Assembly (NCBI RefSeq): GCF_900100275.1
Contig: NZ_FNET01000013.1
Location: 168,413-232,412, forward strand
From: Lentzea albidocapillata subsp. violacea
GTDB taxonomy: Bacteria; Actinomycetota; Actinomycetes; Mycobacteriales; Pseudonocardiaceae
Direction of reading: 5' to 3'
Length of the DNA: 64,000 bases
The notes below the pieces were generated by a model. It saw only the letters and a program-made list of their open reading frames with translations, ran no database searches and was not told the origin of the DNA. Within the stretch, counting starts at the first letter, position 1; every line of letters begins with the position of its first letter. Positions 1 through 7,426 of this stretch are shown one piece after another. A program made the translations under genes and the position numbers.

Positions 1-1
1 G

Positions 2-163
2 CACCCCGCGTTCGTCGGAATCATGGTCTTCGGGCCGTGGACCGGCGTCGGACCTGCCGCGACCGGCCCCGGCACGCCGGTCCCGTCGAAGTTCCCGCGG
101 ACCACGGAGGCCCAGGAGCGCGTGGCCGCCCTCGTGCTGGGGGACGCTAGGCTGCTCGGGTGA
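2..163 (+). CDS. C-terminal end of an unidentified protein, upstream of priA
   Basis: The first 53 codons of the window form an open frame that ends in TGA at 161-163. The priA GTG start at 160-162 overlaps this stop, so the two genes are probably translationally coupled. The visible tail begins HPAFVGIMVFGPWTG, continues with a Pro/Gly-rich stretch and ends in a charged helix-like segment (TTEAQERVAALVL). I do not recognise the family. By position it belongs to the his cluster transcription unit, but the tail does not look like the end of HisH, so it may be a passenger gene. The 5' part lies outside the window. Confidence 0.6.
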   Translation, partial: HPAFVGIMVFGPWTGVGPAATGPGTPVPSKFPRTTEAQERVAALVLGDARLLG

Positions 164-891
164 CGTTCACACTCCTCCCCGCTGTTGACGTGGCCGACGG
201 TCGCGCCGTCCGGCTCGTGCAGGGCGAAGCCGGTACCGAGACGAACTACGGCGAGCCGCTCGACGCGGCCCTGCAGTGGCAGCGCGACGGGGCGGAGTGG
301 ATCCATCTCGTCGACCTCGACGCGGCGTTCGGCCGTGGCTCCAACCGCGAGCTGATCGCCCGCGTCGTCGGCGAGCTGGACGTGAAGGTGGAGCTGTCCG
401 GCGGCATCCGCGACGACGCGTCGCTGGAGGCCGCCCTGGCCACCGGCTGCGCCCGGGTGAATCTGGGCACGGCCGCGCTGGAAGACCCGGAGTGGTGCGC
501 GAAGGCGCTGGCGGCCTACGGCGAGAAGATCGCGGTGGGCCTCGACGTCCGCATCACCGAGCAGGGCCACCGGGTCAAGGGCCGCGGCTGGACGTCGGAC
601 GGCGGCGACCTCTGGGAGGTCCTCGACCGGCTCGACCGCGACGGCTGCACCCGTTACGTGGTCACGGACGTGTCGAAGGACGGCACGCTGACGGGCCCGA
701 ATCTGGAGCTGCTGAGTGAGGTCTGCGCCCGCACCGACGCCCCGGTGATCGCGTCCGGCGGCGTGTCCACTGTGGACGACCTGGTCGCGCTCTCGAAGCT
801 GGCGCGCGACGGCGTGGAGGGCTCGATCATCGGCAAGGCCCTGTACGCCGGCGCCTTCACGCTCCCGGAAGCACTCGCTGCGGTCCGTTGA
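160..891 (+). CDS. priA: Phosphoribosyl isomerase A (bifunctional HisA/TrpF)
   Basis: This is a 243-aa (beta/alpha)8-barrel isomerase. In actinomycetes PriA catalyses the Amadori rearrangements of both ProFAR (histidine) and PRA (tryptophan). Visible features are the first-strand Asp10 in LLPAVDVADG, the phosphate-binding segments SGGIRD and ASGGVS, the mobile-loop motif RGW (in VKGRGWTSDGG), which is typical of PriA rather than plain HisA, and the second catalytic Asp in VVTDVSKDGTLTGPN. No trpF is seen with the other trp genes in this window, which agrees with the double role. The GTG start overlaps the upstream stop by 3 bp. The last 35 bp overlap the 3' end of the convergent Clp_N gene. 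Confidence 0.96.
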   Translation: MTFTLLPAVDVADGRAVRLVQGEAGTETNYGEPLDAALQWQRDGAEWIHLVDLDAAFGRGSNRELIARVVGELDVKVELSGGIRDDASLEAALATGCARVNLGTAALEDPEWCAKALAAYGEKIAVGLDVRITEQGHRVKGRGWTSDGGDLWEVLDRLDRDGCTRYVVTDVSKDGTLTGPNLELLSEVCARTDAPVIASGGVSTVDDLVALSKLARDGVEGSIIGKALYAGAFTLPEALAAVR

Positions 892-1558
892 CCACGGCTT
901 CCACGTGAGCGGCCGCGGCCGCGTGCGTCACACCTGTGTTGTGCAGCACGTCGGCCGCGGTTCCCTCGGCCTCCAGCAACAAGCCGAGCAGGATGTGCTC
1001 GGTGCCGATGAACATGTGGCCCATCCGGAGCGCCTCGCGCACGGCCAGTTCCAGGGCCTTCTTGCAGTGCGTGGTGTACGGCTGCTTCTCCGGCCGCTGT
1101 TTGGCCTCTGAGTCGAGCCGGTTGAGGGTCGCGATGCGCGTGCTGCCGTCGCCCGACTCCAGCTTCGCGATGGTCTTGGCCGCGAGTCCGGCCGACTCGT
1201 CGAGCAGCCCGAGCAGCAGATGCTCGGTGCCGATCCGCTCGCTGAACCGCGCGTGGTGCCTCGCCAGCGCGATGACCCGTCGCGACCGCTGGGTGTAGCG
1301 CTCCGTGCTCGGCTTGCTGAGCTCCGGCGACTCCCTGGGCACGAACCGCTTCTGCGCGGCCTGCTTCGTGACGCCGAGGCTCTCGCCGATCTCGGCCCAG
1401 CTCGCGCCGCCCCGCCGCGCCTCGTCCACGAAGTGGCCGATCAGGTGGTCGCCGAGTTCGCTGAGCTGGCCACTCATCTCGACGGCCTTGGCCAGGCGCA
1501 GGAGAGCGTCGTCTGCTTCTTGAGCGACCGTGACGATGAGGTCGGTCAACTGGATCAT
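857..1558 (-). CDS. Clp N-terminal-domain protein with HTH-like N-terminus
   Basis: A 233-aa soluble protein. Residues about 45-70 read like a helix-turn-helix (GASWAEIGESLGVTKQAAQKR). From about residue 85 there are two Clp_N repeats: RYTQRSRRVIALARHHA with GTEHLLLGLLDE, then PYTTHCKKALELAVREA with GTEHILLGLLLE. These resemble the substrate/adaptor-binding domain of ClpC/ClpA, but there is no AAA+ ATPase module. Such free-standing HTH-Clp_N proteins occur in actinomycetes; their function is not established. Here it may act as a transcription factor or Clp adaptor. Its 3' end runs 35 bp into priA on the other strand. Its upstream region is the GTTGA/TCAAC-rich repeat array, a possible binding region. 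Confidence 0.85.
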   Translation of the reverse strand: MIQLTDLIVTVAQEADDALLRLAKAVEMSGQLSELGDHLIGHFVDEARRGGASWAEIGESLGVTKQAAQKRFVPRESPELSKPSTERYTQRSRRVIALARHHARFSERIGTEHLLLGLLDESAGLAAKTIAKLESGDGSTRIATLNRLDSEAKQRPEKQPYTTHCKKALELAVREALRMGHMFIGTEHILLGLLLEAEGTAADVLHNTGVTHAAAAAHVEAVVNGPQRVLPGA

Positions 1559-1559
1559 C

Positions 1560-1955
1560 CGTCAACTCTAGGTTGACGCTGAGTTGCGGGTCAACCTGGA
1601 GTTGACGGTCAACCCGGACTCGATATCGACGCGTCCGGTCCACGTTGAGTCGACATGGACGCGCCAAATCAACGTTGACCTGGCTCGTCAACATGCACGG
1701 AAGACAACGTTGTCATTGGCTGATGAGTTGCTGGCAGCGTCAACTTCACATTGATTCAGGCTCTGTCGATGTTGATCCAGCACCAATCAAACGTTGAGTC
1801 AACGTGGATCGGCATCGTCAGCGTGGACTGATGGCGTAGGCGTGGATTGGGTGTCCGTCGACGTGGATCGGCGTTGTCGACGGTGGACCGACGTCGTCAA
1901 GGTTGATGAGCCGGATCAACGTTGACTCGACATTGACTGACGGGTGTTGATTGGC
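1560..1955. repeat. GTTGA/TCAAC-rich degenerate repeat array
   Basis: About 400 bp without a credible gene, visibly lower in GC than its surroundings and packed with GTTGA or its complement TCAAC: starts at 1572, 1591, 1601, 1609, 1644, 1669, 1674, 1688, 1740, 1771, 1793, 1799, 1902, 1916, 1921 and 1946. Two copies are joined into the perfect palindrome TCAACGTTGA (1669-1678 and 1916-1925), and a related one, GACAACGTTGTC, lies at 1703-1714. From about 1804 to 1925 the units GTGGAT/GTGGAC/GTTGA recur every 19-21 bp. It lies between the divergently placed Clp_N promoter side and the end of the PPOX gene. It could be an operator array or a decayed minisatellite. Confidence 0.75.
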
Positions 1956-1977
1956 CGGTGTGGCGGGCGTCTACCGG

Positions 1978-2358
1978 TCAGCTCGCCCCGGTGATCCGGA
2001 TGCCCACCGACCCGGTCCGCCCGCGCCGAAGCTTGCTGCCGAACACCGTGAACCACCCGAACAGCCCGTACTTCTTCGAGATCCGCGACCGCACGACGTC
2101 GCTCTCGTCGTCGTCCACCAGGGCCGCGTGCGCCTTGACCGACTCACCCTTCGGGTTGCCGCGGACGTCGCACGGCCCGATCTCCACGTCGCCGTTGCGG
2201 CGGATCCGCTTGACCTTGCCGGTGTCCCGCGCGCTCCAGGCGTAGATGACGTCGTCGTTCTCGCCCGGCACGACCCAGACCGGAGTGGGTACCGGGGTGC
2301 CGTCCTTGCGGAACGTCGTCAGCAGTAGGTACTTGCCCTCGCCCAACTCGGTGATCAT
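1978..2358 (-). CDS. PPOX-class (F420-dependent type) flavin-fold oxidoreductase
   Basis: A 126-aa single-domain split-barrel protein of the pyridoxamine 5'-phosphate oxidase-like superfamily. It begins MITELGEGKYLLLTTFRKDG, the usual first two strands of the actinobacterial F420-dependent PPOX group, followed by PTPVWVVPG and YAWSARDTGKVKRIRRN, which form the cofactor phosphate-binding region. The C-terminal part (KYGLFGWFTVFGSKL) is typical of the Rv2061c-like subfamily. The substrate is unknown; related enzymes reduce quinones or biliverdin-type compounds with F420H2. It is divergent from hisF with a 45-bp spacer. The cofactor (F420 rather than FMN) is inferred from family resemblance only. 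Confidence 0.85.
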   Translation of the reverse strand: MITELGEGKYLLLTTFRKDGTPVPTPVWVVPGENDDVIYAWSARDTGKVKRIRRNGDVEIGPCDVRGNPKGESVKAHAALVDDDESDVVRSRISKKYGLFGWFTVFGSKLRRGRTGSVGIRITGAS

Positions 2359-2403
2359 GGCGCCGCAGCGTAGTCGCCGGGCCTGCCTTGTAGGCTTTCC
2401 CGC

Positions 2404-3162
2404 ATGTCAGTCGCGGTCCGTGTCATCCCCTGTCTCGACGTCGACCGCGGCCGGGTGGTGAAGGGCGTCAACTTCACCAACCTCGTCGACGCGGGCGATC
2501 CCGTCGAGCTTGCCAGGGCGTACGACGCCGAGGGCGCGGACGAGCTGACGTTCCTCGACGTGACGGCCAGCAGCGGCGACCGGGAGACGACGTTCGACGT
2601 CGTCCGCCGCACGGCCGAGCAGGTGTTCATCCCCCTCACGGTCGGCGGCGGCGTGCGCAGCCCCGAGGACGTCAACAAGCTGCTGCGCGCGGGCGCGGAC
2701 AAGGTCAGCCTCAACACCGCCGCCATCGCACGCCCCGAGCTGCTCAAGGAGTGCTCGCAGCGGTACGGCGCGCAGTGCATCGTGCTGTCGGTCGACGCAC
2801 GGCGGGTGCCCGGCGGCACCGGCTTCGAGGTCACGACGCACGGCGGTCGCAACGGCACCGGCATCGACGCGATCGCCTGGGCCGCGAAGGGCCAGGAGCT
2901 GGGCGTCGGCGAGATCCTGCTGAACTCGATGGACGCCGACGGCACCAAGGCCGGCTTCGACCTCGAACTCCTCGAACTGGTGCGCCGCGAGGTCGACGTC
3001 CCGCTGATCGCGAGCGGTGGCGCGGGCGCGATCGACCACTTCCCGCCGGCCGTCGCCGCGGGCGCCGACGCCGTGCTCGCCGCGAGCGTCTTCCACTTCG
3101 GCCAGCTCCGCATCAGCGAGGTCAAGGACGGCCTGCGTCAGGCCGGCGTCGTGGTGCGATGA
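2404..3162 (+). CDS. hisF: Imidazole glycerol phosphate synthase, cyclase subunit
   Basis: A 252-aa (beta/alpha)8 barrel that uses ammonia delivered by HisH to convert PRFAR to imidazole glycerol phosphate and AICAR. Visible motifs are the first-strand catalytic Asp12 in VIPCLDVDRGRVVKG, the phosphate-binding LTVGGGVRS, VSLNTAA, the second catalytic Asp in VLSVDARRV, and the C-terminal half-barrel phosphate site LIASGGAGA. Full family length. It starts at ATG. The stop overlaps the ATG of the next gene (ATGA at 3159-3162), beginning a tightly packed hisF - membrane protein - hisI unit. The partner hisH is not in the window. Confidence 0.97.
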   Translation: MSVAVRVIPCLDVDRGRVVKGVNFTNLVDAGDPVELARAYDAEGADELTFLDVTASSGDRETTFDVVRRTAEQVFIPLTVGGGVRSPEDVNKLLRAGADKVSLNTAAIARPELLKECSQRYGAQCIVLSVDARRVPGGTGFEVTTHGGRNGTGIDAIAWAAKGQELGVGEILLNSMDADGTKAGFDLELLELVRREVDVPLIASGGAGAIDHFPPAVAAGADAVLAASVFHFGQLRISEVKDGLRQAGVVVR

Positions 3163-3518
3163 AACCGGTCGAGGTGCGGGTCGCCTCGGCGGTCGCCTTC
3201 GGTGGCGCCCTGGCGTTCTTCGTGATCGGCCTGGTCCTGTGGCGCTCGACCGGTGACGCGGACGTGCTGAAGCTGCCGTCGTTCATCGCGATCCTCGAGC
3301 TGCCCGTCGCGGCGGCGCTGCTCATCAGGCTCCGGTTCATGCACTACCCGGCGATGATCGTGTTCGTCCTCGTCGCTCTGCTGCACCTCGTCATCGTGCT
3401 GGCAGAGGGGCCGGCGTGGGCCCGCGTCGCGTCCGGAGTGCTGTCCGCTGTGCACATCTACGGAGTGGTCCTGCTCAACACCGGACCGGCTCGTGAACAC
3501 CTGGGAGGTCCCCGTTGA
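3159..3518 (+). CDS. Small four-helix membrane protein between hisF and hisI
   Basis: A 119-aa protein starting at the ATG that overlaps the hisF stop. It shows four hydrophobic segments at roughly residues 8-27, 38-58, 62-82 and 88-108 (for example FGGALAFFVIGLVLW and YPAMIVFVLVALLHLVIVL), separated by short polar turns, so it should sit in the cytoplasmic membrane. I do not recognise a named family; small unnamed membrane proteins of this kind occur in actinobacterial his clusters. Overlaps at both ends (ATGA with hisF, TTGA with hisI) indicate co-translation with histidine genes. No direct role in the pathway can be inferred. Confidence 0.85.
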   Translation: MKPVEVRVASAVAFGGALAFFVIGLVLWRSTGDADVLKLPSFIAILELPVAAALLIRLRFMHYPAMIVFVLVALLHLVIVLAEGPAWARVASGVLSAVHIYGVVLLNTGPAREHLGGPR

Positions 3519-3865
3519 GCAACCCGCTCGATCCCGCCATCGCCGACAGGCTCAAGCGCACCCCGGACGGCCTGGTGTGCGCGGTCGCCCAGCAGCGCGG
3601 CACCGGTGAGGTGCTCATGGTGGCGTGGATGGACGACGAGGCACTGCACCGCACCCTCACCACCCGCCGCGCGACGTACTACTCGCGCAGCCGCCGGCAG
3701 CTGTGGGTGAAGGGCGAGACCTCCGGGCACACCCAGTACGTGCACGAGGTCAGGCTCGACTGCGACGGCGACACATTGCTGCTGACCGTCGACCAGGCCG
3801 GCGCCGCCTGCCACACGGGCGACCGCACGTGCTTCGACGCCACGGTGCTGCTCGCCGACGCGTGA
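3515..3865 (+). CDS. hisI: Phosphoribosyl-AMP cyclohydrolase
   Basis: A 116-aa monofunctional HisI (no HisE pyrophosphohydrolase domain), which opens the purine ring of PR-AMP in the third step of histidine synthesis. It shows the signature segments LMVAWMDDEAL, RRATYYSRSRRQLWVKGE and SGHTQYV, and the metal-binding DCDGDTLLLTVDQAG followed by CHTGDRTC. The start is a TTG at 3515 overlapping the previous stop, with GGGAGGT at about 3504-3510 as ribosome binding site. It ends 4 bp before the convergent TetR gene, with no visible terminator between them. Confidence 0.96.
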   Translation: MSNPLDPAIADRLKRTPDGLVCAVAQQRGTGEVLMVAWMDDEALHRTLTTRRATYYSRSRRQLWVKGETSGHTQYVHEVRLDCDGDTLLLTVDQAGAACHTGDRTCFDATVLLADA

Positions 3866-3869
3866 TGCT

Positions 3870-4481
3870 CTAGTCCAGGTCGCCGGTGAGGTAGCGCTGG
3901 AGGTTCGGGGCGACAGTGCGGACCACCGTCTCCAGATCGGTCGACGCCAGCGGCTCGAACTGCACGACGTACCGGACGATGCCGAGGCCGACCATCTGGG
4001 TCGCGCACAAGGTGGCCCGGAGTTCGTGCTGCTCGGCGTCGAGCGCCGTCAGCACGTTCTTGAAGATCGCGTTGATGAGGAACGACTTCAGCGCGCCCGC
4101 CACCTCCGGCTGGCTGGTGACGCTGCGGATCAGGGCCGCGAACGTGCCCCCGCCGGTCGCGTCCCACACCGTCACGAAGGTGCGCACGATGCGTTCGCCC
4201 GCCTCTTCGGCCGGGCCGTCGAGGATGCGCTTGAGGATCTCGGCCGGGTCGAACGGGAGCTGCAGCACCGACTGCGCGAACAGGCCTTCCTTGCCGCCGA
4301 ACCAGTGGTTGACCATCGCGGCGTCCACGCCTGCCTTGGCGGCGATCGCGCGTACCGTGGCGCCGTCGTAGCCCTTCTCCACGAACACCTCGCGGGCCGC
4401 TGCGACGAGCGCGGCCTTGGTGTCCTCGCCCGCGGCACGGCGGCCTCGGCGTTTCTGGTTGACTTGCTCCACGTGGGCCAT
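3870..4481 (-). CDS. TetR-family transcriptional regulator
   Basis: A 203-aa repressor-type protein. The N-terminal TetR HTH spans about residues 20-65: AAREVFVEKGYDGATVRAI followed by AAKAGVDAAMVNHWFGGKEG. The rest is a ligand-binding helical domain of unknown specificity. It is transcribed away from trpE. Its ATG (4479-4481) is only 2 bp from a 16-bp perfect palindrome, leaving no room for a ribosome binding site, so the mRNA is probably leaderless and the palindrome overlaps its own promoter. It may therefore repress itself and possibly trpE. The inducer cannot be predicted. Confidence 0.9.
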   Translation of the reverse strand: MAHVEQVNQKRRGRRAAGEDTKAALVAAAREVFVEKGYDGATVRAIAAKAGVDAAMVNHWFGGKEGLFAQSVLQLPFDPAEILKRILDGPAEEAGERIVRTFVTVWDATGGGTFAALIRSVTSQPEVAGALKSFLINAIFKNVLTALDAEQHELRATLCATQMVGLGIVRYVVQFEPLASTDLETVVRTVAPNLQRYLTGDLD

Positions 4482-4483
4482 AG

Positions 4484-4499
4484 TTCAACATATGTTGAA
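4484..4499. promoter_or_regulatory. Palindromic operator between TetR gene and trpE
   Basis: TTCAACATATGTTGAA is a perfect 16-bp palindrome in the 38-bp gap between the two divergent start codons. Its position against a TetR gene is typical of an autoregulatory operator. With trpE beginning only 21 bp further on, a bound dimer would also cover the trpE promoter region. Regulation of trpE is inference. Confidence 0.6.
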
Positions 4500-4519
4500 T
4501 TTATGCAACAATTGTCGGC

Positions 4520-6058
4520 ATGGTGAGCGTCATCGGGGCTGTGGCCGCCGCTGGTCTGGGGACTGTGAGTCCTACGCGTGAGGAGTTCCGCGAGCTCGCG
4601 GTCAACCGCCGGGTCATCCCGGTGGTCCGCAAGCTGCTCGCGGACGCGGAGACCCCGGTCGGCCTGTACCGCAAGCTCGGGGCCAGTCAGGCCGGCACGT
4701 TCCTCTTCGAGTCGGCGGAGAACGGGCGGTCCTGGTCGCGCTGGTCGTTCATCGGCGTGCGGTCGACGGCCGCGCTCACGGCGACGGGCGGTGAGGCGTT
4801 CTGGACGGGTACGCGGCCCGTCGGCCTGCCTGACGGCGGCGACCCGCTGGAGGCGTTGCGCGAGACCATCGAGGTGCTGCGCACGGACCCGTTGCCCGGC
4901 ATGCCCCCGCTGACCGGCGGCATGGTCGGCTACATCGGCTACGACGCGGTGCGGCGGCTGGAGAGGCTGCCCGTCATCGCCGAGGACGACCTGAAGATCC
5001 CCGAGCTGGTCATGCTGCTGGCGACCGACCTCGCCGCGCTCGACCACCACGAGGGCACCGTCACGCTCATCGCGAACGCGATCAACTGGGACGACTCGGC
5101 CGAGCGGGTCGACGCCGCGTACGACGACGCGGTGCGCCGCCTCGACGAGATGACGACGGCGCTGCACACCCCCGCGCCGCCGACGGCCGCCGTGTTCTCT
5201 CGGCCCAAGCCGGAGTTCCGCCGCCGGCGCTCGCAGGCCGAGCACTTCGCGGCCGTCGAGAAGGCCAAGGAGGCCATCCGGGCGGGCGAGGCGTTCCAGA
5301 TCGTCGTGTCGCAGCGGTTCGAGATCGACACGGACGCCGACGCGCTCGACATCTACCGGGTGCTGCGCGCGACGAACCCCAGCCCGTACATGTACCTGCT
5401 GCGCCTCGACGGGTTCGACATCGTCGGGTCCAGCCCCGAGTCGCTGGTCACGGTGCGCGACGGCAAGGCGACCACGCACCCGATCGCGGGCACCCGCTGG
5501 CGCAGCGAGGACCCCGAGGAAGACGCCCTGCTGGAGAAGGACCTCCTCGCGGACCACAAGGAACGCGCCGAGCACCTGATGCTCGTCGACCTCGGCCGCA
5601 ACGACCTGGGGCGCGTCTGCAAGCCGGGTTCGGTGCACGTCGTCGACTTCTTCAAGGTCGAGCGGTACAGCCACGTCATGCACATCGTGTCGACCGTGAC
5701 CGGTGAGCTGGCCGAGGGCAAGACGGCCTACGACGCGGTCGCGGCCTGCTTCCCGGCCGGCACGCTGTCCGGGGCGCCCAAGCCGCGCGCGATGGAGCTC
5801 ATCGAGGAACTGGAGCCCACGCGCCGCGGCCTCTACGGCGGCGTCGTCGGCTACTTCGACTTCGCCGGGGACGCGGACACCGCCATCGCCATCCGCACCG
5901 CCCTGGTGCGCGACGGGGTGGCGTACGTGCAGGCCGGTGGCGGCATCGTGGCCGACTCGGACCCGCTGGCCGAGGACAACGAGTGCCTGAACAAGGCGGG
6001 CGCGGTGCTGGCCGCGATCGCCACCGCGCAGACGATGGCGCCGGCAGTTGAAAGCTAG
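4520..6058 (+). CDS. trpE: Anthranilate synthase component I
   Basis: A 512-aa chorismate-binding enzyme that makes anthranilate with the glutaminase TrpG, which is not in this window. The N-terminal domain carries the tryptophan feedback motif region FLFESAENGRSWSRWSF. The C-terminal catalytic domain shows GSSPESLV, HPIAGTRWR, DHKERAEHLMLVDLGRND, FPAGTLSGAPK and AGGGIVADSDP. The start is uncertain: ATG 4520 gives the full length, while GTG 4564 (before SPTREEF) is an alternative; neither has a strong ribosome binding site and the former could be leaderless. No Trp-codon leader peptide is seen upstream. Feedback inhibition and the neighbouring TetR are the visible control options. Confidence 0.96.
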   Translation: MVSVIGAVAAAGLGTVSPTREEFRELAVNRRVIPVVRKLLADAETPVGLYRKLGASQAGTFLFESAENGRSWSRWSFIGVRSTAALTATGGEAFWTGTRPVGLPDGGDPLEALRETIEVLRTDPLPGMPPLTGGMVGYIGYDAVRRLERLPVIAEDDLKIPELVMLLATDLAALDHHEGTVTLIANAINWDDSAERVDAAYDDAVRRLDEMTTALHTPAPPTAAVFSRPKPEFRRRRSQAEHFAAVEKAKEAIRAGEAFQIVVSQRFEIDTDADALDIYRVLRATNPSPYMYLLRLDGFDIVGSSPESLVTVRDGKATTHPIAGTRWRSEDPEEDALLEKDLLADHKERAEHLMLVDLGRNDLGRVCKPGSVHVVDFFKVERYSHVMHIVSTVTGELAEGKTAYDAVAACFPAGTLSGAPKPRAMELIEELEPTRRGLYGGVVGYFDFAGDADTAIAIRTALVRDGVAYVQAGGGIVADSDPLAEDNECLNKAGAVLAAIATAQTMAPAVES

Positions 6059-6449
6059 CTCGCCGCTGTGGATCGCCGCGCTCCTGCTCGTGGGCGCGGC
6101 GGGTGCCTTCTGGGGTGCCGGCTCGGTGCCGGTCGCGTTGCTCTGCCTAGCGGCCGTCGCGGCGGTCGTCGCGCTGAGCGGGGTGACGCGCCGGGTGCTC
6201 GGCGCGTTGCTGGTCGTCGTCGGCATCGCCGGGGCGTTCTCCGGCCACTGGATGGCGATCGCCGGAGGCGTGCTCGTGGTGGCCTCCGGCGCGCTTCTGG
6301 TGGCGCTGGGGGCCCGGATGCCGAAGATCGGGGTGGGCGGGCAGAAGACCCGCGCGCACGACCCCGAGACGGACATGTGGCGCGCGCTGGAGCGCGGGGA
6401 TGATCCGACCGACGATACGACCCCTGGCAGGACGGCCTCGAACGAGTGA
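6048..6449 (+). CDS. Trp operon-associated membrane protein
   Basis: A 133-aa protein of the actinobacterial family found between trpE and trpC (Trp biosynthesis-associated membrane protein). It has four predicted membrane helices within residues 6-95 (SPLWIAALLLVGAAGAFWG, then VALLCLAAVAAVVALSG and two more), and a cytoplasmic tail with the conserved ending DMWRALERGDDPT. The TTG start at 6048 lies inside the trpE end, overlapping it by 11 bp, so translation is coupled to trpE. The molecular role is not established; conservation of position suggests a link to tryptophan synthesis or transport. Confidence 0.9.
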   Translation: MKASSPLWIAALLLVGAAGAFWGAGSVPVALLCLAAVAAVVALSGVTRRVLGALLVVVGIAGAFSGHWMAIAGGVLVVASGALLVALGARMPKIGVGGQKTRAHDPETDMWRALERGDDPTDDTTPGRTASNE

Positions 6450-6581
6450 AGATCATTCACGCACGTTCGTGCATGTGACACGTGTACGGCCTTGGTTAGC
6501 TGCGGGGACACTTGAACCCCGGTGGCTGGGGCGTTACTCCGGCGGGGTTAGCATCCCCATAGCGGGAAGGGGAACAACACT

Positions 6582-7391
6582 GTGACGGTTCTCGAGTCGA
6601 TCCTCGAAGGTGTGCGTGAGGATCTCGCCGCTCGCGAGGCCAAGTTGCCCTTCGCCGACGTGAAGGAGCAGGCCGCCAAGGCCACTCCGCCGCTCGACGT
6701 GCTGTCGGTGCTGCGCGGGCCGAACGTGGGTGTCATCGCCGAGGTCAAGCGCCGCAGCCCCTCCAAGGGCGCACTGGCGGAGATCCCGGAGCCGGCCGAG
6801 CTTGCGTCCGCCTACGAGGCGGGCGGCGCGTCGGTGATCAGCGTGCTGACCGAGCAGCGCCGCTTCGGCGGGTCGCTGGCGGACTTCGACGCGGTGCGCC
6901 GGGCGGTGAAGATCCCGCTGCTGCGCAAGGACTTCATCGTGTCGCCGTACCAGGTGCACGAGGCGCGCATGCACGGTGCGGACGTGGTGCTGCTGATCGT
7001 GGCCGCGCTGGAGCAGAACGCGCTCGTGTCGCTGCTCGACCGCGTCGAGTCGCTCGGCATGACGGCGCTCGTCGAGGTGCACACGGCCGAGGAGGCCGAC
7101 CGCGCGCTGGAGGCGGGTTCGTCGGTCATCGGCGTGAACGCGCGCAACCTCCACACGTTGGAGGTCGACAAAGACGTTTTCGGCAGGATCGCTCCGGGTC
7201 TACCCTTCGAGACGATCAAGATCGCCGAGTCTGGTGTGACCGGGCCCGGCGACCTGATGTCGTACGCCGGCGCGGGTGCCGACGCGGTGCTCGTCGGCGA
7301 AAGCCTGGTGACCAGCGGAGACCCCAAGGCCGCCGTGAACAAGCTCGTGACCGCGGGCTCACACCCCGCGTGCCCCCGGCCCAGCCGGTAG
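6582..7391 (+). CDS. trpC: Indole-3-glycerol phosphate synthase
   Basis: A 269-aa barrel enzyme that closes the indole ring from CdRP. It shows VIAEVKRRSPSKG, the loop LLRKDFIV, the catalytic region GVNARNL, and the phosphate-binding AESGV and VLVGESLV. The GTG start at 6582 is preceded by a GGGAAGGGGA ribosome binding site. The 132-bp gap from the previous gene holds the inverted repeat GCACGTTCGTGC (6461-6472) and GC-rich small hairpins, and probably a promoter, so trpCBA may be expressed separately from trpE. Confidence 0.96.
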   Translation: MTVLESILEGVREDLAAREAKLPFADVKEQAAKATPPLDVLSVLRGPNVGVIAEVKRRSPSKGALAEIPEPAELASAYEAGGASVISVLTEQRRFGGSLADFDAVRRAVKIPLLRKDFIVSPYQVHEARMHGADVVLLIVAALEQNALVSLLDRVESLGMTALVEVHTAEEADRALEAGSSVIGVNARNLHTLEVDKDVFGRIAPGLPFETIKIAESGVTGPGDLMSYAGAGADAVLVGESLVTSGDPKAAVNKLVTAGSHPACPRPSR

Positions 7392-7426
7392 GGCACGGTT
7401 GATCCAAGCGCCAGAGGAGTTACCCG

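Noticed and set aside
654..1694. A long minus-strand frame spanning priA, the Clp_N gene and the repeat array
   Set aside because: Arg-rich shadow in another frame of the Clp_N gene, with no recognisable domain.
1560..1955. A CRISPR array
   Set aside because: The units are short, degenerate and contiguous, without constant repeats of 25-37 bp separated by unique spacers, and no cas genes are present anywhere in the window.
6450..6581. A possible Trp attenuator leader before trpC
   Set aside because: The short frames contain only one or two scattered Trp codons and no clear terminator/antiterminator pair.
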